Assembly (NCBI RefSeq): GCF_004798865.1
Contig: NW_025335438.1
Location: 18,148,373 to 18,212,372 of the forward strand
Reading direction: 5' to 3'
Length of the DNA stretch: 64,000 nt
Source: Varanus komodoensis
Lineage: Eukaryota > Chordata > Lepidosauria > Squamata > Varanidae
Both the position numbers and the translations under genes were made by a program. Shown here piece by piece: positions 21,481 through 34,115 of this stretch; position 1 is the first letter of the stretch, and every line of letters starts with the position of its first letter. The notes under the pieces are model-generated. The model saw only the letters and a program-made list of their open reading frames with translations, searched no databases and was not told the origin of the DNA.

Positions 21481-23689
21481 AGCGTGTTTACCCTCACCTG
21501 GCCTGTCTTACAATTCCTTCAGATATTTAGATGGAAATGACAGATAGAGCTGAATATTATAGGTCCTAGACAGTTACAACCCACATTCTCACAGACTTCT
21601 GCTACAACAATGCAGAGGCAAAGCACAAACCTCAAACAATCTGAAATGTTCTTAATAAATGCATCATGCAAAGTGCATCATGCAAAAACTCAATGGAGCT
21701 TTAGGCAAACAGACACAAGGAAAGAGACAAAAGACAATACACTTACCATGTCACTGGGTCACAGGGTTCCACCTTGCAACTGAGACAATGCTAGTCATTG
21801 GATTTCCCCTTGCAAGAGGCTTAGGCTGTCTTGGCTTAAGTCCTAGACCAGATCAGTCATGCAAGACAATCATTAAACAAATAAAATCTCAGATGTTCTT
21901 GGTCAGCAGAAGAACATGACCTGGTAAACTTTGCACAAATAAGTTTCCTAAATCTTTGGAAACCCAGTAGAAATTATCTTAGGATCAGAAACTAAGAGTA
22001 AACTTATGGAAGAACTGTTCTCTAAGCTGGTAAGTGGCAGTAACACCTACAATTTAAGAGACATATGCTGCAGTATCACAGTTTCTCAGAAGAAAAGACA
22101 TAGATCCAAAGCCACTTGGGCCTCTGACCCTATCTGTCCTGTTTTCCAATCCAGCTCTGAAAAGGGGAGAGCAAGTTCCTTCACACTTACACATACATAC
22201 AGCTACAGGAGATGTCCAAATGCAGATGTCATCCTCTAATGATTGCTTCAAACAGCCTGCTGAGATGGCACAAGTTTTATACTTTATTGGTGGGAGGGGA
22301 TCTAAGATAAAGGGACTTTGGAATTCCTTAGAGCTGATGGTTTTACATAGCATAAACAGTTCTGTCCAGATACTGATTGCTGGGAGATGTTCACAGCATG
22401 ACACTGATATCTGGCACCTTGCCCCTATATTCTAAGGCCTCCATCATAAAGCTGCCATCCTTCTAATAACTGGCACTGTCTTCTGCCTTTTCTGTGATAG
22501 CTGACCTCTCCTTTTTAGAGTTCACCGGTTTCTTCAACACATTTACCTTTTCTGCAACGCATTTCCTTGCCACTGGGCTTGGGTTAGGGTTCAAAGGAAA
22601 AGCTGATTTCCATTCTCCATTCATATCTTTCCCTGTACATACAACTCCTTGCAGAAGCAGGTACAATATCAAAATAGCCTTGTTAACTGCTGCAATTACG
22701 TGGATGGATAAAAACCCCAGATTTCCTCCTGGTTTTTTACAAGTATGAGCCAAAGAGAAAACTTCTAGAGCATTTTAGAAACATCTTCTGAGCTGAGAAG
22801 GAATTAAACTGTCCTATAACAAAAAGGAATGCATTAGATGTACAGGCACAATGAAAGTCTTAATAAGAAATACATTTTTCTGTCCAGTGGGCCTAACTCT
22901 CACAGTAATAATTACATAGCTAAGTAATTGCATAAGAAGAGAAAGAGTTAAGATGAGTCAAAGGAACTCAAAAGCCGTGTCTTCCATGTAAAATCCAAGT
23001 TATGCCATGTCACCATGCCAATTTGAGATAGAGTAAGGAATTGCTTATTCATAGGAGTTTTAGGTTTGATGAATGACCCACACCAGTATTGTTTCTTGTA
23101 GACTTCACAAGAAATGTTATTGCCCTGTTCTTCTTTTTCTTCAGGATCTATTGGCAAACAGTTTGTTATACCAGAGCAGGGGGAAGTTCTAGTATATACT
23201 CTGCCGTAGCAGAGTAACAATATTTGAAGTTTTCCTAAAATGCAGTACTAATATTACTGTGGCGGCTGCTACTATGCCCTTTTATGCTTTGTGGGTTCAT
23301 ATCGCAGGAAGGACGGAGTAGAATGGGAGTGAGTGTGGCTGGTTACCAGGGAGACCAGATGGAAAACTGAAGAGGAAGGAATTATGTCTGTTAAGGTTTG
23401 GCAGTTGAGAGAAAATGATGTTGAGGAAGGTGAGGGAATATGAACAGCAGCCTTAATTCTGCCTGAAACATATCTATGAGTCATTACTCTTGTATTGCAG
23501 GGGTGGGAAATATTTTCAGCCAAATTATCTCTATGTCTCTGTCCCTGCCTGTTCTCTAACTAAATTGCCTAAAAAGAAAAATGCTTTGAAGTTGTTTCAC
23601 CATCTCTAGTGTAAGTATACTTTTCTAATCTAATAAACTATTTAAACTCTGTTTTAACTGTTAATGGTTTATTTGTTGGTTTAAATTGA
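21481..23689. other. Intergenic, nothing firmly recognised
   Basis: No repeat family or host exon was recognised. A short direct repeat of GCATCATGCAAA lies at about 21660-21685. The open frames at 22006-22435, 22463-22753 and 22948-23523 lack recognisable domains. Confidence 0.35.
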
Positions 23690-23857
23690 CCAGGCTGGAT
23701 CCACTATTTTGTTTTATTTTATTATTTTTTGTATTTTATTTATTTGATGATTTTTTTTATTTTATATGGGATTTTAATGATTGTAGGCTGCCCCAAGGCT
23801 AATGCGATGGGGCGGCATATAAGTTGCTTAAATAAATAAATAAATAAATAAATAAGG
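23690..23857 (+). mobile_element. L2-type LINE 3' tail
   Basis: An AT-rich UTR leads to GTAGGCTGCCCCAAGG, GCGATGGGGCGGCATATAAG and an (AAAT)n tail. The 41440-42146 L2 copy ends in the same signature. Confidence 0.7.
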
Positions 23858-24726
23858 TTTTCTAAATAGCATTCATATTGGTGGGTACTTGAGAAAGAAA
23901 GGGAGAGATTTTATCTCATAAGGGTAATAAGCTCAGCAGAAAGATTAATATGTACGAATCTTTTCTGTTTTCATTGGACATATCTGTGACTAAGATCTTC
24001 AGCTTGACCATTACAGGAAATGATGCCCTGAAAAGTTCAATTGATGATTCAAAACTATGGAAGTTTTCCATTTGGAGTAAAAAACTTTTACTCTAACTTC
24101 AGTGAAACTTCAAAGATCCTACATGTCACTTCTGTATATAATGCCTTCCCTTCCAGTCATGCCTGATTATATACTATTTTAATAAGATACTAGCTAAGAT
24201 ATGCTATATTAATTTCATCCTCCATCTTACGTATTTTGCATAGAATATCATGTTGACATTGGTTAGTATAGAAAAACTACATTTCTATTGCATATTTATG
24301 GTATATTTTTGGTGACCTACATGATTGCTGCTTGTACTTGTTTCTGCAGCATGAAGCCCTAGCCTTGCAGACCTTGGTTGGCCAGTCTTGGTAGCAGCTA
24401 TCTGAACAAACAGTGAGACCTATTTGTTTCTCCAACTGTTTTCTCCAGCTTTAGTGGCCAGATTCCTTTCATTCTGTCAGATCCTGATGTAGTTATATTT
24501 AAAGTAGACCCACTGAAATAAAATGAAATGCCCCTTGACTAGTTTAAACTTCACTGGTTTCAGTGGATCTCATTTAAATATGTTTATGTCTGAAACCAAC
24601 CCATTATTTACAGGGCTGTGGATTCTTGTTTGTCATGGTAGGGTCAATCAGATGTTTGCCACTTTATGCAAATCTTTTCTTTCCTATTGAAATCACTAAG
24701 ACTTTTATATGATGATGTCTCACTGG
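23858..24726. other. Intergenic, nothing recognised
   Basis: AT-rich sequence without a recognised repeat or coding segment. Confidence 0.4.
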
Positions 24727-24966
24727 AGAGCCAGTGTGGTATAGTGGTTAAGAGCGTGTGACTGGGACTCAGTTGAGCTGGGCTCTAGTACCTACTCAGC
24801 CATGCAGCCAACTGAGTGACTTCAGTCCAGTCATAGACTCTCCTACCAACCTACTTCAAAGGCCTGTTGTTGTGGGGAAAAGACTGAGAACTAAAGGAGG
24901 AAAATAATATAAGCCACTTTGAGGGGTTTTTTAAGGAGGGCTATAAATCTAACAAACAAATAAAAT
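24727..24966 (+). mobile_element. MIR-like CORE-SINE
   Basis: The head is GAGAGCCAGTGTGGTATAG followed by a tRNA-like region. A CORE block (CAGCCAACTGAGTGACTTCA) and a degraded CTACTTCAAAGGCCTGTTGTT block follow. The 3' part has TATAAGCCACTTTGAGG and ends in AAACAAATAAAATAA. It is more diverged than the 52296 copy. Confidence 0.8.
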
Positions 24967-27900
24967 AAGTAACATATTAATCTCTATGGTGCTATCAGGG
25001 TTCATCCTTCCTAACTGGGGCTCAATTTTTGCTACAATGTTTTGCTCTGATTAACTTTGGTTTCAAATGGAATAGTGGTCTATAAATTAAAGACTTAAGA
25101 TAACTGAGAGCAGGTTTTGTTATTAGGTAACTGTGAAATGACTGTTATTATTCATTAATCGTAGAACGTCTTTCCATTTCCCTGTTCACTTTTACAACTG
25201 TTAGACTCTGCTGGTTGAGGAACTGAGGATGCCATGGCAAAGCCAAGATTCCTCTGACTTCAGAGCTAATCTCTGTATTTATGCATCATTTGTTTTTCAA
25301 GTAAGATTAATAATTTTATCTTGGTCTATGACTCACATGAGTACCTTAATCATAAGGCAAATTACCTGATGACCCTTTCTTCTCTCTATTTTAGAAAGTC
25401 TCTTGTTTTCTTGTGTTGAATTTAGTGCAGCTATTTTCACATGGAATTCTTACCTCACTCATTTCACAATTCATTCCATAAATGCCAACTTTAAATAACA
25501 GACCTATGTGGAAGAATTCTCCAAAATTCCTCCTAAAGTCTTGCAAAGGCAAAGTATGACACTTCCTGTGCTAATATACTAACTTCTTCAATTAATTCCC
25601 CAAATACAAACCATCTTGTGAATTACATGAAATGCAGTCATAAGAACATTCCACAGTTCAACTTGATATCTTCTAATAAGCATTATTTTCATTCCTTCTT
25701 CAACAGATTTATATAAAGAATCTAGTTAACTTCACTTGAAGAATAGTGAAATTCTTAAATTGATGTGGCAGGGTAGCATAGCAGGACACAGAACGTATTA
25801 AGATGGAGAACTCATAGCATACATTATGGATTGGATAAAACTCTTCCAGCCAACAAAGGTGGATCTAACATGATACTGCAAATAATGTTAAGGAATGATC
25901 TGTTGTGCTCAGAATGTGGATCCACTGTGGGATTTAGCATCCTATGGCCTTAAGACAGCATAAGTGGGTCCAAAGGATGTTGGAGTTTCCCTCATTCCCA
26001 AGGCTGTAGACAGAGCTGTGACCTCGGAATGGGGCAGGCTGAGTCCATCCCCCTGGCAAAACATGCCTAAGCTGTTGCTCATATTTGCTAATGCTGAAGA
26101 ATGGCATTTGTATAGCTTCTGTTAGTAAGTGTATGAAGTTTCACTGAGAAAAAAAGCCAGACCTCTTCAAAGTGCTTCTTATTTTTGCCAGTCTTATTGC
26201 AACAAAAATGGATTGTAACTTGATTCAGCTTACAGATTGAATTCATTTTCATGACATGCAGCAGGTGTCTGAATGTCAAAATGAAATAAGTTTTGTTTCC
26301 ACTTGATGCCTGTTTTATTGAATAATTTATTTTTCTTTGTGAATGGCATCTTGTATGCATTCCATAAACACATGCCTTTTACAGCCAATGTTCTGCTTTT
26401 CTAGATATTTTCCTGACAGTTAGTGACTAAAATACTTCTGCTCTAGTGGTGCTGAAAAGCGAGTTGCTATTTTCTTATATTGTTGCACTGTGATTTTGAT
26501 ATGGTAAAGATGCAGTCCAGTACACCTTCTGTGTCCTTGTTCATGTATGCAAATTAGTAATGATCATTTGGGCTGAAGATTAGCAAAAAAAATTAGAGCA
26601 GTGAACCCCAAGTAGTGTTCAATTCAAATATAATTTCCACTTCAAGAAATTTGTTCAAGTTTGAGGAGACATTGGTTACGCATAGCATTGATTGGCTGGC
26701 ATTTGTGAAATCATCAAGAAAGCCTGTCAGCCCTTTAATCTAAAGAATAATTTTGCCTTTTTTGAAAGGACACCTGTTAATGAATAAATTAGATGTCCAT
26801 TCAGTGCTTAGAAAATCAATTGGTGGCTCTCTGGAAACATGGAAGAGGATGAAAATGGTGATTGGTTTCCTGGTATCTGTGAATATTTTCCCAAGCAAAC
26901 TACAAATATGGGAGATATCCTGATTTTCTTTGTGATTAAACAGATATGTCTATATTTAGATAATATCTCCCATCACTTTTCAATAGATACCCTGATCCTA
27001 AAGCATATGTACAAAAATAGTAACATTGTAATATTGATGGAGAAGTTTAATTATCACATTCCACATCTTCCATGCCAATTTCATGTGACTTCCAAGAAGA
27101 ATTTCAGGATGGTACCTGTGTGTGGAATTCCAAGAACATCACCTGATATATTCATCTGAATTTTTCATCCAGCTCCTGCCAAACTATTTAAAATTTGAAT
27201 ATTTCTTATATCTGCAAGGCATAGATAAAATTGTAATTTTTGGTTTCTCTTAAATACTCAATTTTTCCAATCTTAAGTTCAGTTTCACATGAACATTCAT
27301 GCACATTTGTGTACATTTCTTCTATTGAATGCAATTTGTATATGATGTTACCTAATGTGCACTTTGTTGCAAACAATTCTTTTAATATAGCATATATTTA
27401 ATGTCATTTTCACAAATATATGGATTTTTCTGTGCACTTCCCCTAATATATTTATTTTTTATACATTTTTTAGTGGAAAAATCCACTGAAAAGTTCACAG
27501 AAGTGGAAATTTCAAAGGATAACTGAGTTTTGGCCTGGGTGGTGATTCAAAAATGCAAAATTTCACATTAAAATGTGAAATGAACAATTTTCTTTCTCAA
27601 ATGTATCAAAAGCAAAATATGTGCTTTTGATACATTTTAAAGTCAGTGTCTCAAAAAGTAATATTGAAATCTTCTATATGACAATTTTTGTCTCATTCAT
27701 GGTGCTTTTCTATACTTAAAAATGTATGTCCTATGAACTTGCTACAGTTGATTTTTTTCTATTTGACTTTACCTATATTTTATAGTAAAACACTTTAACA
27801 ATTTCTTTGTATATTAACCCTATCTTATTTGATGCATTTAATAATGCCCAATGAATCATAGAAAAAAATACTGAAATTCCATTCCAAGGAGAAATTATTA

Positions 27901-28657
27901 CAAACTATTCAAAGCAATGTCATACATCACATGCCTGTTTATAAGCTGTTATTTTAGTAGCATGGTATCTTAAACACTTTACAGATCCTACAAGGAATAC
28001 TTTATGACATCACCAAGGAATCTCTCTGTTTAACGGATTGTTTAAAATGTATTATCTCATGTTACTCTTTTTGTGAAAAACTTGAAAGTGTGCCTTGGTC
28101 CTTAAAATTATTAAAATCATTATTTTGTTATAAATATGGCTATACCAAATGCCAACTTACTCTGTAGTTGTCAACCAACATTACCCAACATTAAACAGGG
28201 GCATAAACATTTATTTAAAATCATATTTTAAATGTTGCCAATAGGTAGGCAATACTAAATCAAAATGTTCTCTAAAGGAAGTAAAAATTGGATTGTGGAG
28301 TTGCCTTGTGACTATGACTCAACTTCTCAAGAACAAATGTACCAGAAAGCCTAGGTGGGAGGTCCTATGAGTTGGCTTTCAAGGATACTTTAAATAAATT
28401 ACTTCACACTGGGGAGCACTCAGTCATGCTCTTGATGAACTGAAACATCTTGACATATCATGGATAGCTGATGATATCCATCTATAAAACATTCCAGAGT
28501 GATGCGTATTTATAATGAGAATGAGATGCAACTACAGTGAATTGAAATGAAAACTTGCAGTGGACTCCTCAGCTCAGGGACGGACAGGCTTCAGGCATGT
28601 GGTGGGATGAGAGGTGGTGGTGGATGTTGGTCCACAAATAGGATTATGATGCAAACA
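24967..28657. other. Intergenic, unrecognised, with a palindrome cluster
   Basis: About 3.7 kb of AT-rich sequence with no recognised LINE, SINE or host exon. The 106-codon frame at 26839-27159 and the 90-codon minus frame at 26088-26360 show no family resemblance. Two adjacent perfect hairpins lie near 27561-27637. Confidence 0.4.
27561..27637. repeat. Two adjacent perfect inverted repeats
   Basis: TTTCACATT-AA-AATGTGAAA is a perfect palindrome at 27561-27580. AAATGTATCAAAAGC at 27599-27613 is perfectly complementary to GCTTTTGATACATTT at 27623-27637, across a 9-base loop. Confidence 0.9.
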
Positions 28658-28857
28658 TGTTGTTGCTGTTGTTAGTCGCGAAGTCATGTCCGACCCACCG
28701 CGACCCCATGGATAACATTCCGCCAGGCCTTCCTGTCCTCCACCATCCCCTGGAGTCCACTCAAGCACACACCAACTGCTTCAGTGACTCCATCTAACTC
28801 CCTCATCCTCTGCCATCTCCTTCTTTTGCCATCTATTGTTCCCAGCATTAGACTCCT
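28658..28857 (-). mobile_element. BovB LINE 3' end, inverted, abutting a larger BovB
   Basis: On the minus strand this reads from GAGTCTAATGCTGGGAAC through GGCAAAAGAAGGAGATGGC to the CGCGACTAACAACAGCAAC tail. That is the same last ~200 bp as the + copy that begins a few bases later. The break in identity lies at about 28856-28872. Confidence 0.85.
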
Positions 28858-28861
28858 ATCC

Positions 28862-31800
28862 AGGGAGAAGAGCCTTGTCGTGGCAAAGGGGCTTGCGTAG
28901 CTCAATGAAGCTATGAGCTATGCCATGCAGGGCCACCCAAGACAGACAGGTCATAGCAGAGAGCTCTGACAAAACGTGATCCACTGGAGAAAGAAATGGC
29001 AACTCACTCCAGTATCTTTGCCATGAAAACCCCATGGACAGTACCAAAAGGCAAAAAGATATGATGCCGGAAGACGAGCCCCTCAGGTCAGAAGGTGTCC
29101 AATATGCTACTGGGGAAGTGCAGAGGGCTAGTACTAGTAGTGCCAGAAAGAATGAAGCGATTGGGTCAAAGCCAAAAGGACACTGAGTTGCAGATGTCTC
29201 TGGTGGTGAAAGGAAAGTCCGATGCTGCAAAGATCTATGCTCCAAAGGAACCTGGAATGTAAGATCCATGAATCAAGGCAAGTTAGATGTGGTCAAACAA
29301 GAGATGACAAGACTGAACATCGACATCTTAGGAATCAGTGAACTAAACTGGACAGGAATGGGTGAATTTAATTCAGATGACCATCAGGTATACTACTGTG
29401 GGCAAGAATCCCTCAGAAGAAATGGAATAGCCTTCATAGTCAATAAAAGAGTAGGAAAAGCAGTAATGGGATACAATCTTCAAAATGACAGAATGAGCGC
29501 AGTTCGAATCCAAGGCAAACCATTCAACATCACAATAGTCCAAGTCTATGCCCCAACCACTGGTGCTGAAGAGGCTGAAGTTGACCAGTTCTATGAAGGC
29601 CTACAACGCCTTCTAGAATTAACACCAAAAAATGATGTCCTTATGATCATGGGGGATTGGAATGCTAAAGTAGGAAGCCAAAAGATAACCGGAATAACAG
29701 GCAAGTTTGGCCTTGGAGTACAAAATGAAGCAGGGCACAGGCTGGTAGAATTTTGTCAAGAGAATACGATGGTCATAGCAAACACTCTTTTCAACAACCC
29801 AAGAGACGACTCTACACATGGACAGCACCAGACGGTCAACACAGAAATCAGAGTGACTATGTGCTCTGCAGCCAAAGATGGAGAAGCTCTATACAGTCAG
29901 TAAAACTAGACCAGGAGCTGACTGTGGCTCAGATCATGAGCTTCTTGTTGCAAAATTTAGGCTTAAATTGAAGAAAGTAGGGAAAAGCACTCGGCCATTC
30001 AGGTATGACCTAAATCATATCCCTTATGAATATACAGTAGAGATGACAAATAGATTTAAGGAATTAGATCTGACAGACAGAGTACGTGAAGAACTATGGA
30101 CGGAGGTTCGCAACATTGTACAAGAGGTAGCAACTAAAGCCATCCCAAAGAAAAAGAAATGCAAGAAAGCAAAATGGCTGTCTGAGGAAGCTTTACCAAT
30201 AGCTAAGGAAAGAAGGGAAGTGAAAGGCAAGGGAGAAAGAGAAAGATACACCCAATTGAATGCAGAATTCCAGAGAATAGCTAGAAGAGATAAGAATGCC
30301 TTCTTAAATGAACGGTGCAAAGAAAGAGAAGGAAACAATAGAATAGGGAGAACCAGAGATCTCTTCAAGAAAATTGGAGATATGAAGGGAACATTTCATG
30401 AAAAGATGGGCATGATAAAGGACCAAAATGGCAGGGACCTAACAGAGGCAGAAGAGATTAAGAAGAGATGGCAAGATTACACAGAGGAACTATACAAGAA
30501 AGAGCTTAACATCCCTGATAACCATGATGGGGTGGTCACTGACCTCGAGCAAGACATCCTGGAATGTGAAGTCAAATGGGCCTTAGGAAGTCTGAGCAAC
30601 AACAAAGCTAGTGGAGGTGACAGTATTCCAGCTGAGCTATTCAAAATCTTAAAAGATGATGCAGTAAAAGTGCTACACTCAATATGCCAGCAAATTTGGA
30701 AAACTCAACAGTGGCCACAGGATTGGAAAAGGTCAGTTTAAATTCCGATCCCAAAGAAGGGCAATGCCAAAGAATGTTCAAACTACCGCACCATTGCACT
30801 CATTTCAATGCTAGCAAAGTTATGCTCAAAATCCTACAAGCTAGGCTCCAGCAGTATGTGGACTGAGAACTACCAGAAGTGCAGGCAGGATTTCGAAGAG
30901 AGAGAGAGGAACTAGAGATCAAATTGCCAACATACGCTGGATCATGGAGAAAGCTAGGGAGTTCCAGAAAAACATCTACTTCTGCTTCATTGACTATGCT
31001 AAAGCCTTTGATTGTGTGGATCACAACAAATTGTGGCAAGTTCTTAAAGAGATGGGAGTACCAGACCATCTCATTTGTCTCTTGAGAAACCTATATGCGG
31101 GACAAGAAGCAACAGTGAGAACTGCACACGGAACCACTGATTAGTTCAAAATTGAGAAAGGAGTTCGGCAAGGCTGTATACTGTCACCCTGCCTATTGAA
31201 CTTATATGCAGAGCACATCATGAGAAAGGTGGAGCTAGATGAATTACCAGTTGGAATTAAGATTACTGGGAGAAATATCAACAACCTCAGATATGCAGAT
31301 GGTACCACTCTCATAGCAGAAAGTGAAGACGAACTAAAGAGCCTCTTGATGCGGGTGAAGGAGGAGAGTGCAAAAGTTGGCTTGAAACTCAACATTAAGA
31401 TCATGGCATCCGGTCCTCTCACTTCCTGGCAAATAGATGGGGAAGAAATGGAGGTAGTGACAGATTTTATTTTCCTGGGCTCCAAGAGCACTGCAGACGG
31501 GGACTGCAGCCAAGAAATTAAAAGACGCTTGCTCCTGGGGAGGAAAGCTATGGCAAATCTAGACAGCATACTAAAAAGCAGAGACATCACCCTGCCAACA
31601 AAAGTGCGTATAGTCAAGGCTATGGTTTTCCCAGTTGCAATGTATGGCTGTGAAAGCTGAACCATAAGGAAGGCTGAGCGCCAAAGGATTGAAGGCTTTG
31701 AACTGTGGTGCTGGAGGTGACTCCTGCGAGTCCCTTGGAGAGCAAGGCAATCAAACTGGTCTGTCCTAGATGAGATCAACCCTGACTCTCTTTAGAAGTC

Positions 31801-32072
31801 CAGATACTGAAGATGAAACTCAAATACTTTGGCCACCTAATGAGAAGGAAGGACTCCCTGGAGAAGAGCCTAATGCTGGGAACAATAGATGGCAAAAGAA
31901 GAAGGGGATGGCAGAGGATGAGGGGGCTAGGTGGAGTCCTAGGTGGAATCACTGAAGCAGTTGGTGTGCACTTGAGTGGACTCTGGGGGATTGTGGAGTA
32001 CAGGAAGGCCTGGAGGAATGTTTTCCATGGAGTCGCAAGGGGTCGGACATGACTTCGCCACTAACAACAACA
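28862..32072 (+). mobile_element. BovB (RTE-clade) LINE with both ends, inactive
   Basis: A 3.2-kb copy has the typical BovB leader (AAGAAATGGCAACTCACTCC) and the ORF2 start MNQGKLDVVKQEMTRLNID. Endonuclease, RT and C-terminal regions follow, then the 3' tail with GACTTCGCCACTAACAACAACA. The sequence is unmistakably the BovB family shared by squamates and ruminants. By eye it is about 95% identical to the copy at 55092 over a shared ~220-bp RT segment, so both are fairly recent. Coding is broken (see the ORF2 entry). It is flanked on both sides by minus-strand BovB tails. Confidence 0.95.
29268..32050 (+). pseudogene. BovB ORF2 (endonuclease-reverse transcriptase), degraded
   Basis: The APE-type endonuclease starts at MNQGKLDVVK and keeps ILGISELNWTG, VQVYAPTT and MIMGDWNAKVG. 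Around 29795 and 29895 the frame changes twice, and the GSDHELLVAKF catalytic block resumes in the frame that is open at 29878-30741. A TAA at 30739 interrupts SVYIP-type sequence. Further stops occur at 30864, 31141 (a TAG where the sister copy has TGG) and 31658, with additional frameshifts near 30815 and 30900. The RT palm keeps CFIDYAKAFDCVDH, but the YADD box reads YADG (about 31294-31305), so a metal-binding Asp is also lost. C-terminal blocks (KSRDITLPTKVRIVKAM, MYGCES) are well conserved. It cannot encode an active protein. Confidence 0.92.
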
Positions 32073-32443
32073 TTCCTGCCTTGGCTACTGTAAAAATCAA
32101 TTCCAAGCAGTTATTAAGCTCAGGTATTTAAGCCTTTGATGGGGTAACCATCTGGGAGCAGGGCAGAACTAAAGAGTAAATACAGAAGATGCAATGAGAA
32201 ACCCAGTGCACCTCATTTGTTGTACACATTCTGGAGGTTTAGAAGGATGGATATAAAATATACTTGAAAAATATAAACAGACTTTGCTTGGCTAGAGTGT
32301 ATGCATCATAACCTACATAACTTAAACCTTTGTGCATCATGTGCTGCATGGGTCAACTGTAATTCATATAATACAACTCAGCAGAAGAAAGCCTTTGTTC
32401 CCAGAACAAATAAATATTCAGCAAATGTGGATATACGCTTACT

Positions 32444-32709
32444 TTGTTGTTAGTCGTATAATTGTGCCCGACCTATCATGACCCCATGGACAACATTCCT
32501 CCAGGCTCTCCTGTTCTAAACTATCCCTCAAAGTCCACCCAAGCTCACACCCACTGCCCCAGGGACTCCATCTAGCCACCTCATCCTCTTCCGTCCCCTT
32601 TTGCCATCAATCATTCTCAGCATCAGGGTCTTCTCCAATGAGTTGTTCCTTCTCATTAGGTGGCCAAAGTATTTGAGTTTCATCTTCAGGATCTGGCCTT
32701 CTAAAGAGC
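32444..32709 (-). mobile_element. BovB LINE 3' end fragment
   Basis: The minus strand reads from the CTCTTTAGAAG region through AAGTACTTTGGCCACC-like sequence to the ACGACTAACAACAA tail. It is more diverged than the neighbouring + copy and lies about 370 bp past its end. It starts from the same tail position as the fragment at 28658, so the two are separate insertions and not halves of one. Confidence 0.85.
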
Positions 32710-32739
32710 ATATACTTACTTACAAAGTCTAATTTGTTC

Positions 32740-33235
32740 ATTCACAAGTGCAGTTCAAAGTGCTGATGAGCCTCATGCCTAACATCTATGCATGTGGAGA
32801 TGGAAATACATCGTACAACTACCTCAGCTGGGATTGTGCTCTTAACCTGAAGTGGCCTATCTCCCTTTAGCACCCTGTCCATTTAAGAGCTTTAGCGGTT
32901 GTTCTCCTTTAGGTTCTTTTGCCAAGGGAAGCAATTTAGCCTTTCTTGACAGTGGTGCCCTGTCTCTAGGATGCCTTCTCAATTGAAGCTTGAGTGGCAC
33001 CACCAACGTTTCTATCATTTGGGCACTCACTTAGTTGCTCAGACATTTCAAAGTACTGTGCTTGTAAGATGAATCTGCTCAGATGTTTTGATACCTTTGA
33101 TTTGTTTTTGTTGTGATGTTTTATAATTTTGATATATGGTGGCATAGTTTAGCTTGTATGCTCTTGTATACAATCCTGATAGCTAATGATGGAAAGCAGA
33201 TTAAAATACTTCTAATAAATACATGAAGAGATCTT
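32740..33235 (+). mobile_element. Very degraded L2-type LINE 3' part
   Basis: CAAGTGCAGTTCAAAGTGCTGATGAG echoes the QFKVLV block. A FLAKGSNLAFLDSG-like stretch and a 3' UTR ending in AAATACTTCTAATAAATA fit an old L2. Most of the reading frame is lost. Confidence 0.45.
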
Positions 33236-33639
33236 TAAATATTTATCTTTATTTTCTCCTTAATAGGCTTCTAGAATGGCTGACAAATGAAAATGAATAC
33301 ATAATACATAGGAGAGCCTCTTATGTGAGGGTTCAAGAAGGACAAAAATAAATGTCCATAGATTACAAGGAAAAAAGATTCTTTTCCTCCCATATAATGC
33401 CTATTTCTGTTTTGAAAGTGTGAGGCAGGAACCATCCTAGCCTTTATGAGAACCTTTGCTTCTGAGGAGTTTTAACTGAAAAAAGAATAAAATAGGTTAA
33501 CCCCCCTTGACCATCTTGCATGACTGTGAGATTATGAAGAACTTCCTTGTAAAGTCAAATTCACCCGCACCATGGATGTTACCAAATTTTACCTGTCTAC
33601 TACCAATGGAAAGATATGATGAGCACCCAAGTCCTGTCC
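33236..33639. other. Intergenic, nothing recognised
   Basis: No recognised repeat. The minus-strand 74-codon frame at 33497-33721 has no family resemblance. Confidence 0.4.
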
Positions 33640-34115
33640 TTGTTTTTGTCACCTCCCTGAAGGAGGACTCCTCTGAGGAGGAATGACAGCAGCCAGAGAG
33701 AGATGCCACTGAACTGTCCATGAGCGAAGAACAGGAGAAATCTGAGCTCTTCGGGGAGATGTCTACAGGTCCGTCTCTGTCCAGAGGATGGGGATCTCCC
33801 TCAGATGCAGAGGCTGAGCCACCCCTGCCTCAAGCAGCAAGCCAATAGGGCTTGTGTGAGGACGAGTGCTCATATGCAGAAAAGGCCTCCTCCTCAGGAG
33901 AAAGTGAATCTTCATGTGTAGGGCTTTGATCACTGAGCTCTAATACAGTGTAGCTGAGCTCTGGATAGGGCTCTACAGGCTCTGGTACTAGCCAGCACTG
34001 GAAACACTAATGTCCTTAGTGTTTCAACTCTAATGTCTTCTGCCTTATTTCCTGGACCTTATCTTGATGATTGATACTCCTTGCTACTGACCCTTGGACT
34101 CCTGTTCAACTTGCT
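33640..34115 (+). other. Unclassified repeat-like segment with acid-rich coding trace
   Basis: Frames read EDSSEEE and then LSEEQEKSELFGEMSTGPSL, a Ser/Glu/Pro-rich style. A run of CTTGGACTCCTG- and CTGGACCTTATC-like words follows. It looks like a decayed interspersed repeat and not a host exon, because the frames are interrupted and low-complexity. A similar acid-rich tract lies at 59390-59760. I cannot name the family. Confidence 0.25.

Noticed and set aside
26839-27159. 106-codon frame starting MEEDENGDWFPG
   Set aside because: No recognisable family, AT-driven composition towards the end and no splice signals; treated as chance.
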